Assembly: GCA_015501055.1 (NCBI GenBank)
Contig: JADNYV010000022.1
Span: 1 to 64,000, forward strand
Origin: Mucidula mucida
Taxonomy: Eukaryota > Basidiomycota > Agaricomycetes > Agaricales > Physalacriaceae
Direction of reading: 5' to 3'
DNA: 64,000 bases
Shown: in pieces, positions 35,348-46,963 of the stretch
Layout of the letters: every line of letters begins with the position of its first letter
Position numbering within the stretch: position 1 is the stretch's first letter
Program-made: the position numbers and the translations under genes
The notes under the pieces: model-generated
Database searches by the model: none
The model's input: the letters and a program-made list of their open reading frames with translations, nothing else
What the model was told of the DNA's origin: nothing

Positions 35348-36100
35348 TCAACAAGGAAGGACACGGACATGATTGCTGCCCATCAAGATGTTGATAGTCT
35401 GCTCTGTTGTCACGAACCATGAAAAGCCTTTCGTGTGCTTTCCATTGCCTTGCGCAACAGGATACTTGCATGCTCGTAAGCGAGACACGTAGGGCAGACC
35501 TTGGATATGGAGATGCAGATGATCAATAGAATTCAAAGGAGGTATATGGAATCCCATCCTGCAGGCCATTAGTCAAATACCGTCGTGGCAGCAAACCGGC
35601 TCACTTTCTCGCGTGTGGAGGTACATCCAGCTGTTCAAGGATAGTGTCACCTAGGTTTGCCATGGTTTTGACTGTGACGATTATTATTGAGCGCATGCCG
35701 CAACCGTTGGACACTGACCAAGCTCAACATCACTCGAACAAAGGTCCTTCACACTACCTGGGACGCAGTCCGTCACTGACATCGTCCAAACGCATGTAAA
35801 AACACATACCAATGTGAGTTTTAGGTATTAGTTGGATGTGATGTCGACTAGAAGGATTACGATCCTTAAATGCCACAAATTTCTCGTCCTAGAGCATTGC
35901 ATTCGTCAGAAACTTGAGGGATGTGCAACGTGGTGGGGGGCGTGAAGACGTACTTCGTAGATTATGTTGAAGCCGTTTTCTTTGGAGACATGACAGAAAG
36001 GACAGTGTTTGACGTAGGCAGCCGGATTGGCCTCAAGATCATCAGTTAGACGCACGGCTGGTCGTCTGGAAAAAGGCCAAAATGTGAAGCAATCTGGCAT
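35348..36100 (-). CDS. HIT-domain protein (HINT3-like)
   Basis: Nucleotide-binding protein of the histidine-triad family, probably an AMP-lysyl or adenosine phosphoramidase hydrolase like HINT3. It starts MPDCFTFWPFSRRPAVRLTD, then HCPFCHVSKENGFNIIYE, which carries the CxxC zinc pair. Next come EKFVAFKDRNPSSRHHIQLI and PKTHI. The triad is NSIDHLHLHIQGLPY. It ends NILMGSNHVRVLPC. About five short introns; junctions keep frame. Confidence 0.85.
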
Positions 36101-36470
36101 TACCAGTGATAGGCTAATGAAGGTATTTGTGAAGCACTCCAACCCCGAGTCCAAGTTGCCGCCGGCATCGTATGGGCTTATCAGAATCCAGATGTGGCTC
36201 AGCGCTCAGCCTGTACATTCGGAGGTTTGAAGAAGGTCCTGGACTTGGAGTAATCCTAATATTGAGAATTGATTCCTGAATCCTGTAGGGTAATGCAGTA
36301 AACCTTAAGTATTGATACACCTCTGCCTGACAGTATTGATACGGTATTTAGCGCGGCTGACATTTAGGTTTTGATACTGCGATACACTGTCAGGTGTGTG
36401 CTGCCGTACTGCGCCATAATCCATTGCGAACACAAAATTTAGTACAACTAGTAACAAACGAGAAAAAGGA
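36101..36470. repeat. Region with short repeats near the tRNA
   Basis: The 11-base word AGTATTGATAC occurs at 36309-36319 and 36332-36342. The segment CCTGACAGT with its flank reappears inverted near 36385-36396, giving an imperfect inverted repeat beside the tRNA gene. No coding content. It could be a worn transposon remnant, but that is inference. Confidence 0.3.
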
Positions 36471-36554
36471 GACCTCGACGTGATTCGAACACGTGACCCT
36501 GCGATATTGCTGCTACGCTGCAATCGCATGCTCTAACCACTGAGCTACGAAGTC
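36471..36554 (-). tRNA. tRNA gene with a short intron, probably tRNA-Cys (GCA)
   Basis: On the minus strand the acceptor arms GACTTCG and CGAGGTC pair over 7 bp with one wobble. The D arm is GCTC-AGTGGTTA-GAGC. The anticodon stem is TGCGA with TCGCA, enclosing TTGCAG and about 12 further bases that fit an intron after position 37. The T arm is ACGTG-TTCGAAT-CACGT. The anticodon then reads GCA (Cys). The stems are clear; the exact intron limits and hence the isotype are less sure. Confidence 0.8.
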
Positions 36555-36875
36555 TTGTTAGCTGAAATCTTGCATAATATATGTAGCGTATCCTACACTG
36601 GACAAACCGCCTCTCTGGAAGATATCATTACTACGTCGGGTGAATTGGTGCACAAGCTCAAGATTGTAGCTCTTTTTGGATGGGAGAGAATTGTGATCTG
36701 CAAGCCTGCCTATCATTATCATTTGGATACAGATAACTATTTACTCTTCGCAGGAATTGAGCAAGGAGATGTTTGAAGGGCAACGAAGTCGTACTAGCCG
36801 ATAGCCCATCTAACTCCCCATGTCTTTTCTCAAACATACTATTACACAGCCAGATGATAGATAGATACATCATTC
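36555..36875. other. Intergenic stretch between tRNA and CDT2
   Basis: A 321-base stretch downstream of CDT2 and upstream of the minus-strand tRNA. I see no gene in it. Confidence 0.35.
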
Positions 36876-38579
36876 CTAAAGAGCCCAATCCCAGTGCCAT
36901 CGCTCGGCCTCGGACTCTGAGATACACTTGCGATGTATATCAATGTCTGGTCTCCAAAATCGGACTACACCCTCATCAGAACACGTCGCCACTCCCTCCG
37001 CGCTCCAATCCACAGCCCCAATCTCGCCCTTGACCTCCGGACCGCCGTTGAGCTTCACAGCCTGAGAGCCTAGCGTAACACCACGTCGACCGGCGTTGTG
37101 CACGTCGAAAAGAAAGGCGTTTCCAGTAGGACCGCCACACGAAAGCCATCTGCCACAAGGAGAAACAGAAATTCCAACGTAAAACGAACCGCTTGACATC
37201 TCTGAATGTGTGTAACTGGTTTCACAACCGACGAGGGTGGACATGGTGTATGTGTGCACTCGAGCGTCCGCACTGAGACCGAATAATACACCGGCCGTTG
37301 GTCCACTACCCTTGCAAAGGCTCTTGATCCCGCGAGGGCGTCGTGAGCCGTGAAAGCATGTCGGGTCATTGAGTGACATGACTATGGGTCTAGGTTTTGG
37401 CGCCCTTTTCTTGCTTTGCAGCAGCCGCACATCCCAGCAGCGAAGGATCCTGTCACGCCATCAGTGCGAAGTCAACGAGACACAAAACACACTAACCCAT
37501 TGGTTGTACCACTGCTTATGAGATTGAAGGGTGCCATGTCGTTGTATACTAAACCAGTGATGCTGGAGGTAGTGTTCGTCTTTTTACGTGACTTGATCTC
37601 ATCGTGAGCACTAAAGATGGATGCCACAGGATCAGCTGTCGCTTGCATGCTCTGTCTAAGATCCCAGAGGTGGATGCTGCCATCACGACCACCAGTTGAC
37701 AGGAGATTAGGATTCGTCGGGTCCCATGCTATGCGCTTCACCGAACTGGTGTGACCACGTAAAGTATGAAGGAGAGTCGATGTTTCCAGACAAGTGATTT
37801 TTGTGGTTTGGTCTGCCGAGCCAGTAGCGAGGAGAGAATCAGACTCGTTCCACTGAACATCGAATATGCCGTTATTGTGGATCTGAAAGAATGCCCTTGC
37901 TGGTTCTGGAGAGCAATGAGCGTTCACTGGTACGCGGTTGAATGAAGCGCGTACCTAGATCCCAAGGCTCTCGATGGCTGGTGTTCATTATCTGGACAAA
38001 GCCATGTTCCGTGGCGACGGCAAGCAGTGATTTCCCTCCTCCTCTAGCGCCTGTCGTAGAATTAATACTGGGCTCAATGAAAATACCGGAAAACAGACCG
38101 TGGCTGTAGGAAGACGCGTAGATGGGAGGAAGCACCAGGTCGGCAGCATGGCAAACATAAGAGTCTAACCGCTTAGAAGAGACAAACGACTGAAGAATAG
38201 GACGTGTAGATACTAGTCACGTCAGACGCTGCATACAGACAATTGCACAGGACATACCATCTCCCGAGCGATGTGTGAGGCCACGGATAGTAGTTGGTCG
38301 TCGCCGCACTGGTGCGACGGATGGCGGCGCATCACTCCCACATGCTGACTGCTCGCTGTCACTGTCACTTTCTTCGCGCATATCACTGTCGTCCCCCTTG
38401 GGGCGTTTACGCTGGACATCGTCGACTGCCTTTAGTGGTCGTTTGAGTGTTCGGCATTTTGGAGGTGTCGGCAGAAAAGACAAGGTCTGCTGGAGTTTCT
38501 GCGGCTTTGTTTCAAGTGGATTGAAGTTTGTGCGGTTGTGTAGGATGGGGCGCGGCGATGAGCTTGGACTCGGGAGCAT
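36876..38579 (-). CDS. CDT2: Cdt2-like WD40 substrate receptor of CRL4
   Basis: WD40 protein matching Cdt2/DTL, the DDB1-Cul4 receptor that destroys PCNA-bound targets in S phase. The blocks run in Cdt2 order: IHNNGIFDVQWNESDSLLAT, GSADQTTKI, LRGHTSSVKRIAWDPTNPN, STGGRDGSIHLWDLRQS, SAHDEI, ISSGTTNGILRCWDVR, GSFYVGISVSPCGRWLSCGG and a final VVRFWRPDIDIH. Two WDxR boxes (HLWDLRQ, RCWDVR) suit DDB1 binding. The N-terminal 150 residues are disordered and contain KLQQTLSFLPTPPK, which resembles a PCNA-binding box but has one residue too few. An upstream in-frame ATG at 38624 is possible. It diverges from LYS12 by 118 bases. Confidence 0.75.
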
Positions 38580-38697
38580 GGTGGTCGGCTGCAAACAACC
38601 AAATAAACCGCGACGCGTTTTCATTCTCGGTCACATGCTCTGACATCATCGGCTTTATCGGAAACTTGCCAAAAACTTTTCCTACCTCTCCTCCATC

Positions 38698-40230
<1,533 letters not shown>

Positions 40231-40337
40231 TTCCTGTCCATACAGCCCAAGTAGATACCTGTCTCAAATACTCAGTGGATTACTACGGAACCCTTGCGAG
40301 AAAGACTATTTGGGTAAGTAAATACTGCGTCCATGAT

Positions 40338-41497
40338 CTATATGGCGTTGCTATACAATGGTGGTGGAGAACTGTCACTTGAGAAGCCTGAAAGCTCGCT
40401 CGACGATACATATTTACTAAGTAATTTAACCTCCTTCCTCAGCTCATCTATTTCGCGCCGCATCATTTGCGCTCGAACGAAAGATGCGGTCGAGCGGGTG
40501 GATGATGAGGATTTGCTGCGCGACGGGCCAGCAGCATCTATCGTCTCGATCCCCGCGAAAGCAACCTGCTTCGCCACCCTACGATGTATTTGTTCAGCAT
40601 TGTCGGGGGGAATTGGAAGGGGGCGACGAGTACCTGAGTTGCTGCCACCGCTCCCAGGCAGCGGTGGCAAGATCTTTGAGAGCCTGGGAAGGCTGCTGAG
40701 CACGTCGGACTTTGGGCTCGTCGACGATCTTGAAGTGTCCGAGAGGCGCACTTTGTAGGTCTTCTCACGCACCGGCGTGATCACTACGGCCTGGGGAGGG
40801 ATCTGAATCTTCCTTCTGCCGCCTCTGTCCTGGGCGGTGGCAGGAAGGATGTAGGGCTCGTTTCTAGTGGAGTTGCCTGTTGGCGGGACAACGAGGAATG
40901 GGAGATCAGGAGACCGCTTGGAGGCACCAAAGGGGAATGGAGGGGATTGCACTGCCGGCTTTGGTCGAGAGATGTCGACGATAATCTCAGAACGTTGAAA
41001 CCCCTTCAGCAAGGAGGATGAATCTTGCTTTTCGGACGAGTGGGATGCCATCCGAGAACTAGGGACGGAGGACTTTGGCAAGATAGCTAGGTCGCGGTGC
41101 AGGATGTTGTACACGAAGGACCGAGACTGAGACTTTTCGTCGGTACTCGCCACAAAATTCCCTTCTTCAGGATGACGAGCTATGCGATGTCTGTGATAGA
41201 AGACGCAAAGCGCAAAGGTGAGCAACAGCGCGGACACGCCCCCTAGCACGCCCCCGACGATGGCGCCAGCTCTGCTCATCTCAGAAGAGACGTCCTGAAA
41301 CGATTGCCCAGTGTCGTAGGATTTCACTGATCTAGAGCTTATACTGTCAGGGAAAAGAGAATCTCCAAGTAGGTATTGGAGGAGTCTCACGGCGTGTCAG
41401 AACGAGAGAAAATGTCGCCGTAGATTTCGTTGGAGTGACCAAGCACTCCACTAGTATCCAGGATTAGCGGAATAGAAGCCCAGCTCCAGGTGCTCAT
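40338..41497 (-). CDS. Single-pass membrane protein with long cytoplasmic tail
   Basis: Unrecognised function. Exon 1 gives MSTWSWASIPLILDTSGVLG and about 20 more residues, then a 70-base intron. Exon 2 reads SVKSYDTGQSFQDVSSEMSR into one transmembrane helix, AGAIVGGVLGGVSALLLTFA, followed by LCVFYHRHRIARHPEE. The roughly 270-residue tail is Ser/Pro/Arg-rich with polyproline pieces (LPPLPGSGG, PLPIPP) and a short predicted coiled coil near the end (MMRREIDELRKEVKLLSKY). It ends PPPLYSNAI. The Gly-rich helix and juxtamembrane basic patch are like other fungal surface sensors; the role is unknown. Confidence 0.7.
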
Positions 41498-41835
41498 CGC
41501 AGCAGAATGCCGTCGCGGACGTTACTGCTATGCGAGAGGAAAGGAATGAAAGACTCTTTGCATGTTCCGTAGCTTTAAGGGTGTACGTTGGTGTATTGCC
41601 ACGGAGCGAGGGAGACGGTCGGTCTTGCCAACAATGATGCGACGAGGAGGGCAGTCGTCAGCGCGAGGTCGGGCGCATCAAAGGGGTAGTCATGCCTCCA
41701 GATTCGGCGGCCCAGGACGGTGTAGGCAAGCTAAGAGATGTCCGTATGGGTGATCAAGATGTTAATCCGGTCAGAGTCGTATTCTTAGAGCTAATGATCG
41801 CGTGTAGCTATAGGGTTAGGGTTAGTCACCCTCTC
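41498..41835. promoter_or_regulatory. Divergent upstream region with telomere-like repeat
   Basis: A 338-base stretch between two genes read outward. It contains a TTAGGG-type repeat right before the Tpt1-like start and otherwise no recognisable element. Confidence 0.4.
41812..41826 (+). repeat. Interstitial telomere-like TTAGGG repeat
   Basis: The sequence TAGGGTTAGGGTTAG holds two full TTAGGG units. It lies 10 bases upstream of the proposed Tpt1-like ATG, so it probably works as a telobox-type promoter element rather than marking a chromosome end. Confidence 0.6.
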
Positions 41836-42734
41836 ATGCAACGCCTTGTACCAAAATGTCCAACTTCAGTACAATGCCGTACCTATGCCCAGCATGCGCC
41901 CCAGCGACAACCGACTCGCCCTCAATCCTTTCGATATCGTGGAAAATCCAAAGGTCACGGCCCCGACCTGCCGCTCATTGCCATCTCCAAAACCATGGCC
42001 AATATTCTCGCTCACAACAAGGACGTTCCAATGCGCCACGGATACATGCGGGTTCGAGATCTGGTGAGCCGCTTGCCTTGCGCCGTGCGCGGCTAATGAT
42101 CTCAAGCTCACCCATACGCTCATGAGAAGTGTAAACTTCAAAATACTGGAGACCATTGTTAGGCGAGATGCGAAACAGCGGTTTCATCTGCGAATGGACC
42201 CAAAGATGGTGGCAGAGACGATAACGCCCGACGCCTGGTGGATATCCGCGAAGCAAAGGCCCTCCCTGCCGGTATGTCCGTCGCGTAACAGGAGGATATG
42301 TACTAAGAACTTTGTAGGAACTTGCAATCGACCTTGAACCCATATTCTCTGCTCAGTCCATGCCTACAATTGTTCATGGAACTACCCTCTCTGCCTGGCA
42401 AATCATAGGTATTTTCCTGTTTCGCATCTCTTGACGCGTCTTGATGATTTTTGTAGAAAAACATGGCATCCATCGCATGAGCCGCAATCACATTCACTGC
42501 GCGCGACAAGTTACAGAGAACGGTGTCATTAGCGGTATACGGAAGGCGTCAAGGATTTTAATATACATAAACGTGAAGCGCTTGCTCGACGATGGCATCA
42601 AGTTGTACTTGTCCAAGAGTGGCGTTGTACTAACGCCCGGTGACCAGGACGGATATCTCAAACCCAATTACTTTCATCGCGTAGAAAAAGCCAGTCGGAC
42701 GATCAGAGAGATACCGCTAGACAGAGATCCGTAG
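41836..42734 (+). CDS. Tpt1/KptA-family protein with altered active site
   Basis: Homolog of tRNA 2'-phosphotransferase, which removes the splice-junction 2'-phosphate using NAD. It starts MQRLVPKCPTSVQCRTYAQH, which looks like a mitochondrial leader. Family blocks follow: ISKTMANILAHNKDVPMRHG, YMRVRDLLTHTLMRSV, RRDAKQRFHLR, IDLEPIFSAQSMPTIVHGT, HRMSRNHIHCARQV, GVISGIRKASRILIYINV and GVVLTPGDQDGYLKPNYF. The usual Leu-Arg-His is Leu-Ala-His here, and the NAD-contacting RANQGHS block reads SAKQRPS. No indel explains these changes and the frame is otherwise clean. It may be inactive or have another job. It converges on EMP24 with 12 bases between the stops. Confidence 0.8.
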
Positions 42735-42746
42735 TATTAAATGGTG

Positions 42747-43523
42747 CTATATTACACGTTTAACCTCGAAGAAAGACTATACAAGGCGTTAGACAACGAC
42801 GAGGTTACATAGAGGAAACTCACTTTGAGGTAGTAGACCTGCCATGCGACTACAGAAAAGAGAACAACGGCCTGCACTATGGACCACCACTTGACGCGCG
42901 AGTTGGTAGATTCAGCAGTATTGCGATGTGTCCGTTCCCGCACCACAATGTATTCCTGCTCATCTTTGACCGAGGTCAGGCCGCTGGCTAAAGAGCGTAT
43001 TTCTCGTTCTATGGGCGCGACTACGTCGTCATCACCAACGTATATCACACCGTGGACGTTAAAGCTAGCATACAGTTGGTCTTGAATCCGAGAGGCGAAT
43101 GGGGCAACGCACCTAACAATCTTGTCTGCAATGGCGCTCATCTGATTGGAGAAGCAGTATTCGTAGCGTCCGTCCTTGTCTGCTGTGACGGAGAGTGTCC
43201 CTGTTGACTGCTTGACTTGCTTTCCTAAAACCTTCGAGGTTGGATCGGAGAGCTGTATACACGTCCATTAACGACTGTGAACCGTCCAATGCAAGGAGTA
43301 GTACCCAGAAATCAATGTCCAAGTGGCCGCCGCCGCCAACTTGATACGTGACGGTCATCTGGGCGGATGTGAGTGGGGAAATTTGGGACCTTGGCTTGCT
43401 ACGCACTTTGTCCTGTTTATGTAGATCTTCAAAGAAACATTCCTTGCGACCGGCGAGGACATCTATCATGTGCGCATTGGCGGTAAAAAGGAAGAGAAAA
43501 AGAGAGAGCCAGGCGGCGAGCAT
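42747..43523 (-). CDS. EMP24: p24 family cargo receptor Emp24
   Basis: Type I membrane protein of COPII/COPI vesicles that helps carry GPI-anchored proteins from the ER. It has a signal peptide (MLAAWLSLFLFLFTANAH), then the GOLD domain with KECFFEDLHKQDK, TVTYQVGGGGHLDIDFW, DPTSKVLGKQVKQSTGTL and DKDGRYEYCFSNQMSAIADK. A coiled-coil segment (RTHRNTAESTNSRVKWWSI) leads to the helix VQAVVLFSVVAWQVYYL and the tail KSFFEVKRVI, which has the FF export motif and a basic pair. The tail fits the p24-beta (Emp24/TMED2) class. Five introns, intact frame. Confidence 0.9.
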
Positions 43524-43684
43524 GGCAGGTGTTCGTGGTCGCAGTCGTGGAAGCAGAAACCCTAACCTTAACGGAGGTTCGGCTCCCGGTTCCCACGGCC
43601 TGCCGGCGCTGATTGTTTTCGCCTTGTCTCTTTCATCTCCCCATCTTTGACTACTTTTATCCCACATTTACTTGCATTTTTACG

Positions 43685-44539
43685 ATGGAAAACCCCGACG
43701 CCCTCGCACCCAGAGTATGTATTTTTTCGTCGGTTTTCTGCCGAATCGCGGGGGATATCAGCACTCATCGCTAGCAACAGGAAGAGGAAACCGATGTGCA
43801 GTTTGAGCCGGTGATAAAGCTCACAGAGCAGGTTGACACGAAAACTATGGAGGAGGACGAGGATGTTCTGTTCAAGATGTGGGTTGATCGTCGTCGACCA
43901 TTGCGATCGCTGACTCGTAGCCAGGCGGGCCAAGTTGTTCAGATTCGAGTCTGGGTCGTCCGAGTGGAAGGAACGAGGAACTGGTGATGTCCGTCTGCTC
44001 GCCCACAAGACCACCAAGAAGGTCCGTCTCGTGATGCGACGTGATAAGACTCTCAAAGTCTGCGCCAACCATGCCAGTGCGCCACAATTTCACCCATCCA
44101 TCGTCCCCCAGTCATCTTATGTAATCTTTGCGCAGTCACCTCCGACATGCGCCTCCAGCCAAACATTGGATCTGACCGATCCTGGGTGTGGAAGGTCGCT
44201 GCTGACTATGCAGAGTCCCCGCCGTCTGCCGAGACCCTGGCTATCCGCTTCGCCAACGCTGAGAGTAAGTGTCGAAATACTGATTTTGAGTATTATCTTA
44301 TACTTTCATCAGATGCTGGCCAATTCAAGGAAAAGTTTGAAGAGGCTCAGAAAACAAATGCTAGTATCACCGCCGCCGCTTCTACCACTGAAGAACCAAA
44401 GGCAGAGGAGTCCACAAAGGAGGAGGAGCCTGCCAAGGTAGAGGAAGAGAAGAAGGAAGAAGAGTCCAAGCCCGCCGCAGAGGAGGAGAAGAAAGAGGAA
44501 GAGCCCAAGGTCGAGGCTGAGGAGAAGAAGGAAGACTAA
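43685..44539 (+). CDS. YRB1: Ran-binding protein 1 (Yrb1)
   Basis: Ran-GTP binding cofactor that stimulates RanGAP and disassembles export complexes in the cytoplasm. It starts [10 protein letters not shown]; the RanBD1 domain has [60 protein letters not shown] and [12 protein letters not shown], then [20 protein letters not shown]. The Lys/Glu-rich tail ends AEEKKED, as in RanBP1 orthologs. Five introns. It diverges from EMP24 by 161 bases. Intact frame. Confidence 0.94.
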
Positions 44540-44647
44540 TGCTCCTTCCATTGTAAACTCACCTTTGTTGTTTCCTGACGTGAATCATTACATTGACGGT
44601 ACAATATGTCTACAATCCTATATCCGCATAGATTACACCGTCTCGTT

Positions 44648-46739
44648 TTACGATTTCTTGAAGAAATGCCTATCCCGTGCGTACTCGTCCTCCGCCATTA
44701 TGTACGCCTGCATAAAGCGTATCTTCTCATCTCCCCTCCAATACAACGCCTTGCTAGTGCCCTTCACCACGTCTTCAGTAATGAGTACATGCTTAACGGT
44801 CTGTGCGAGTATTGAGTTTCCTGAATCAAGTCAAGCATCATCATCTTACAGATCCCCTGCAGTAAATGTCAGTTCAAAAATAGCGTGTTATCTCGCGAGG
44901 ACATACGGTGTTTCATACATCGCATCTAGCAATACAGTTTCCTACCCTCCTGTGAGCACAAAAAGCAAGAATCAGAGCGGTACGTACCATTATTCCGCGC
45001 AAGCCTCTTGCGCCTCCGCCTTTCTGTTCCGCTTTACGACAAACCTCGTCTATGGCCATGCCGGTAAACTTCATCTCCACACCAGAGTAGCTAAATAGTG
45101 ATTGATATTGCGACATGAGCGAGCCTTTGACCTCCGTCAAAATACGCCGCAAATCTGGGATTGTCAGGGGTGCCAGTGCAGTCTTTGATGGCAGACGCGA
45201 TATGAATTCCGGTATGAAGCTAAAACGCGTTCAGCCACCGAGGGTAGATTCCAAAGAATGCACCTCGTACCCAAATTGAATCAGATCTGCGGATTACCCA
45301 AGATTAATCACAACGAGAAGACATCAAGTATAGTCGCGCATACCTGGAGTTTCGACCAGATCGAGAACGTTCGACGGTTCCTTTCGATTGGGTGTGAAGA
45401 ATAAAGGCCCATTACCAGAGGCGAACCCGATAGACTAATACTGCACTGAACACATTTACTTGGGAGATGCCGAGGAAGACATACGTTCTTCGAGATTCGT
45501 TGCTTGACGATCTTGTCGAGACCAACGAAGGCACCACTGAATATGAACAGCACATTAGATGTATCTATGTGGTATATGTCGTTTTTCGCGGCTGAAAATA
45601 TTGGGTAAGCTTTGCAGGACCGATATTCTGAGAGAAAGAAAACAAACGAGCAGGATTTATGACGGGACCACCTTGTCCATTGGCAGGTGCTGAGTGGACT
45701 TCTCCGCCTCCCTTGACTTGCACGGAAACTATTGAACCTTCCATCATGCGAAGGAGTGCTTGTTGGACGCCTTCGCCAGAAACATCTCTTGAACCTTCCG
45801 TGCCTGATCCACTTTTACGGGAGAGCTTATCAACTTCGTCGATGTAGACGATGCCCATGCTAGCACGAACAGGATCATACTGTGCATCTTGAAGCTGGAG
45901 AACTACATCAAGACATGGATGAGGCAGAGGAGATGCACTCACTAAACGTTGTATAGCCATATCGACGTCCTCGCCAACATCTACAGACAATGAGAGCAAG
46001 ACAAGTACTCAAGATTAAACACCAACATCCAGACTGTAAGAGGCGTCAGATCTGGAAACGCATAGATGTAAGTTCGAAATCTTGCCTGTGTAAATGTTGT
46101 CGCATCACTAACTGAGAAGGGAACGTCGAGTACATTGGCAAGTGTCCGAGCTAATAGAGTCTTTCCAGACCCAGTGGGACCTCTGCAAGGTACAGTACAG
46201 CAAAGGGAAGTGGACAAATAGCCTTACATGACTAAAACATTGCTCTTCTCGAAGAGAGGAACTGGCCGGCTGGGTATGAAGGCCTGTTGGGAGCTTGGTC
46301 TTCGATTAATGGGTCGAACACTTGCGAGTTGAACGGTTGAACCAGCTACAGATCCAGTGTCAAATTGATACGCAGGATCTTCGTTACTGTCAGCAGCATG
46401 GACATCGGCTTCTCTCCGATGGAAGGCATGGTTTGCGCGGACGCGATTGTAGTGGTTGTATACACTTGAAGACAGTGAGGAGAATATCGAGAACTGAATG
46501 CAATCCAACACACGCTACCGAAAGGGCTTTCTTTGCGTTCTCTTGTCCGACCACGTACTGGTTTAGATATTCGACAAGCTGGCGACCGCTCATTATAATC
46601 GTACAATATCGGGATGAGCAAGGTCATACCTGTCGAGGGGTTGCCAACCCAAGTCCAGTATACGGAATCCTTCGCTCTTGGGCTTCTCCGGAGGGCGTTC
46701 ATGTACTGTCTGCGAATGCGTCCCGAGGCCACGAGTCAT
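44648..46739 (-). CDS. MCX1: Mitochondrial ClpX-type AAA+ unfoldase
   Basis: Mitochondrial AAA+ unfoldase of the ClpX family. Blocks in order are [53 protein letters not shown] (Walker A), [35 protein letters not shown] (Walker B), [41 protein letters not shown] (sensor) and [19 protein letters not shown], ending [11 protein letters not shown]. The zinc-binding domain of bacterial ClpX is absent, as in fungal Mcx1. FTQ-SG-YVGED needs a 7-base microexon and a GC-AG intron. The start [20 protein letters not shown] is the likely one; an upstream in-frame ATG exists. About ten introns, intact frame. It diverges from cactin. Confidence 0.92.
46027..46033 (-). other. MCX1: Seven-base microexon in the ClpX gene
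   Basis: On the minus strand the exon is TCTGGAT, preceded by CTTACAG and followed by GTTGGTGT. It joins ACACAG upstream to ATGTTGGC downstream and yields Gln-Ser-Gly-Tyr-Val-Gly, matching the invariant TQ-x-GYVGEDV of ClpX. The flanking introns are 52 bases (46034-46085, GC donor) and 46 bases (45981-46026). Confidence 0.85.
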
Positions 46740-46963
46740 GGTCTGCGCGACTTGGACATCCGTCGAACATTTCGACGACGCGCTGCCACCAACATGTCGC
46801 CACTGCTTAGGTTTTGGATGCTCCCTCGTCAACGAGCCCCGTCGTCGTCGTTGTCGTCGTCGCCGATGACAAGTCCAGAATATGCCCCAGGCCCGACAAT
46901 TCCGACAGCTTTGTTCCATCCCGAAAGGGAAGTGCACTGCCACAAGTAACCTTACCTCCGCTT

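Noticed and set aside
40333..40758. Plus-strand open frame of 141 codons
   Set aside because: It is the antisense shadow of the Ser-rich membrane protein tail on the minus strand.
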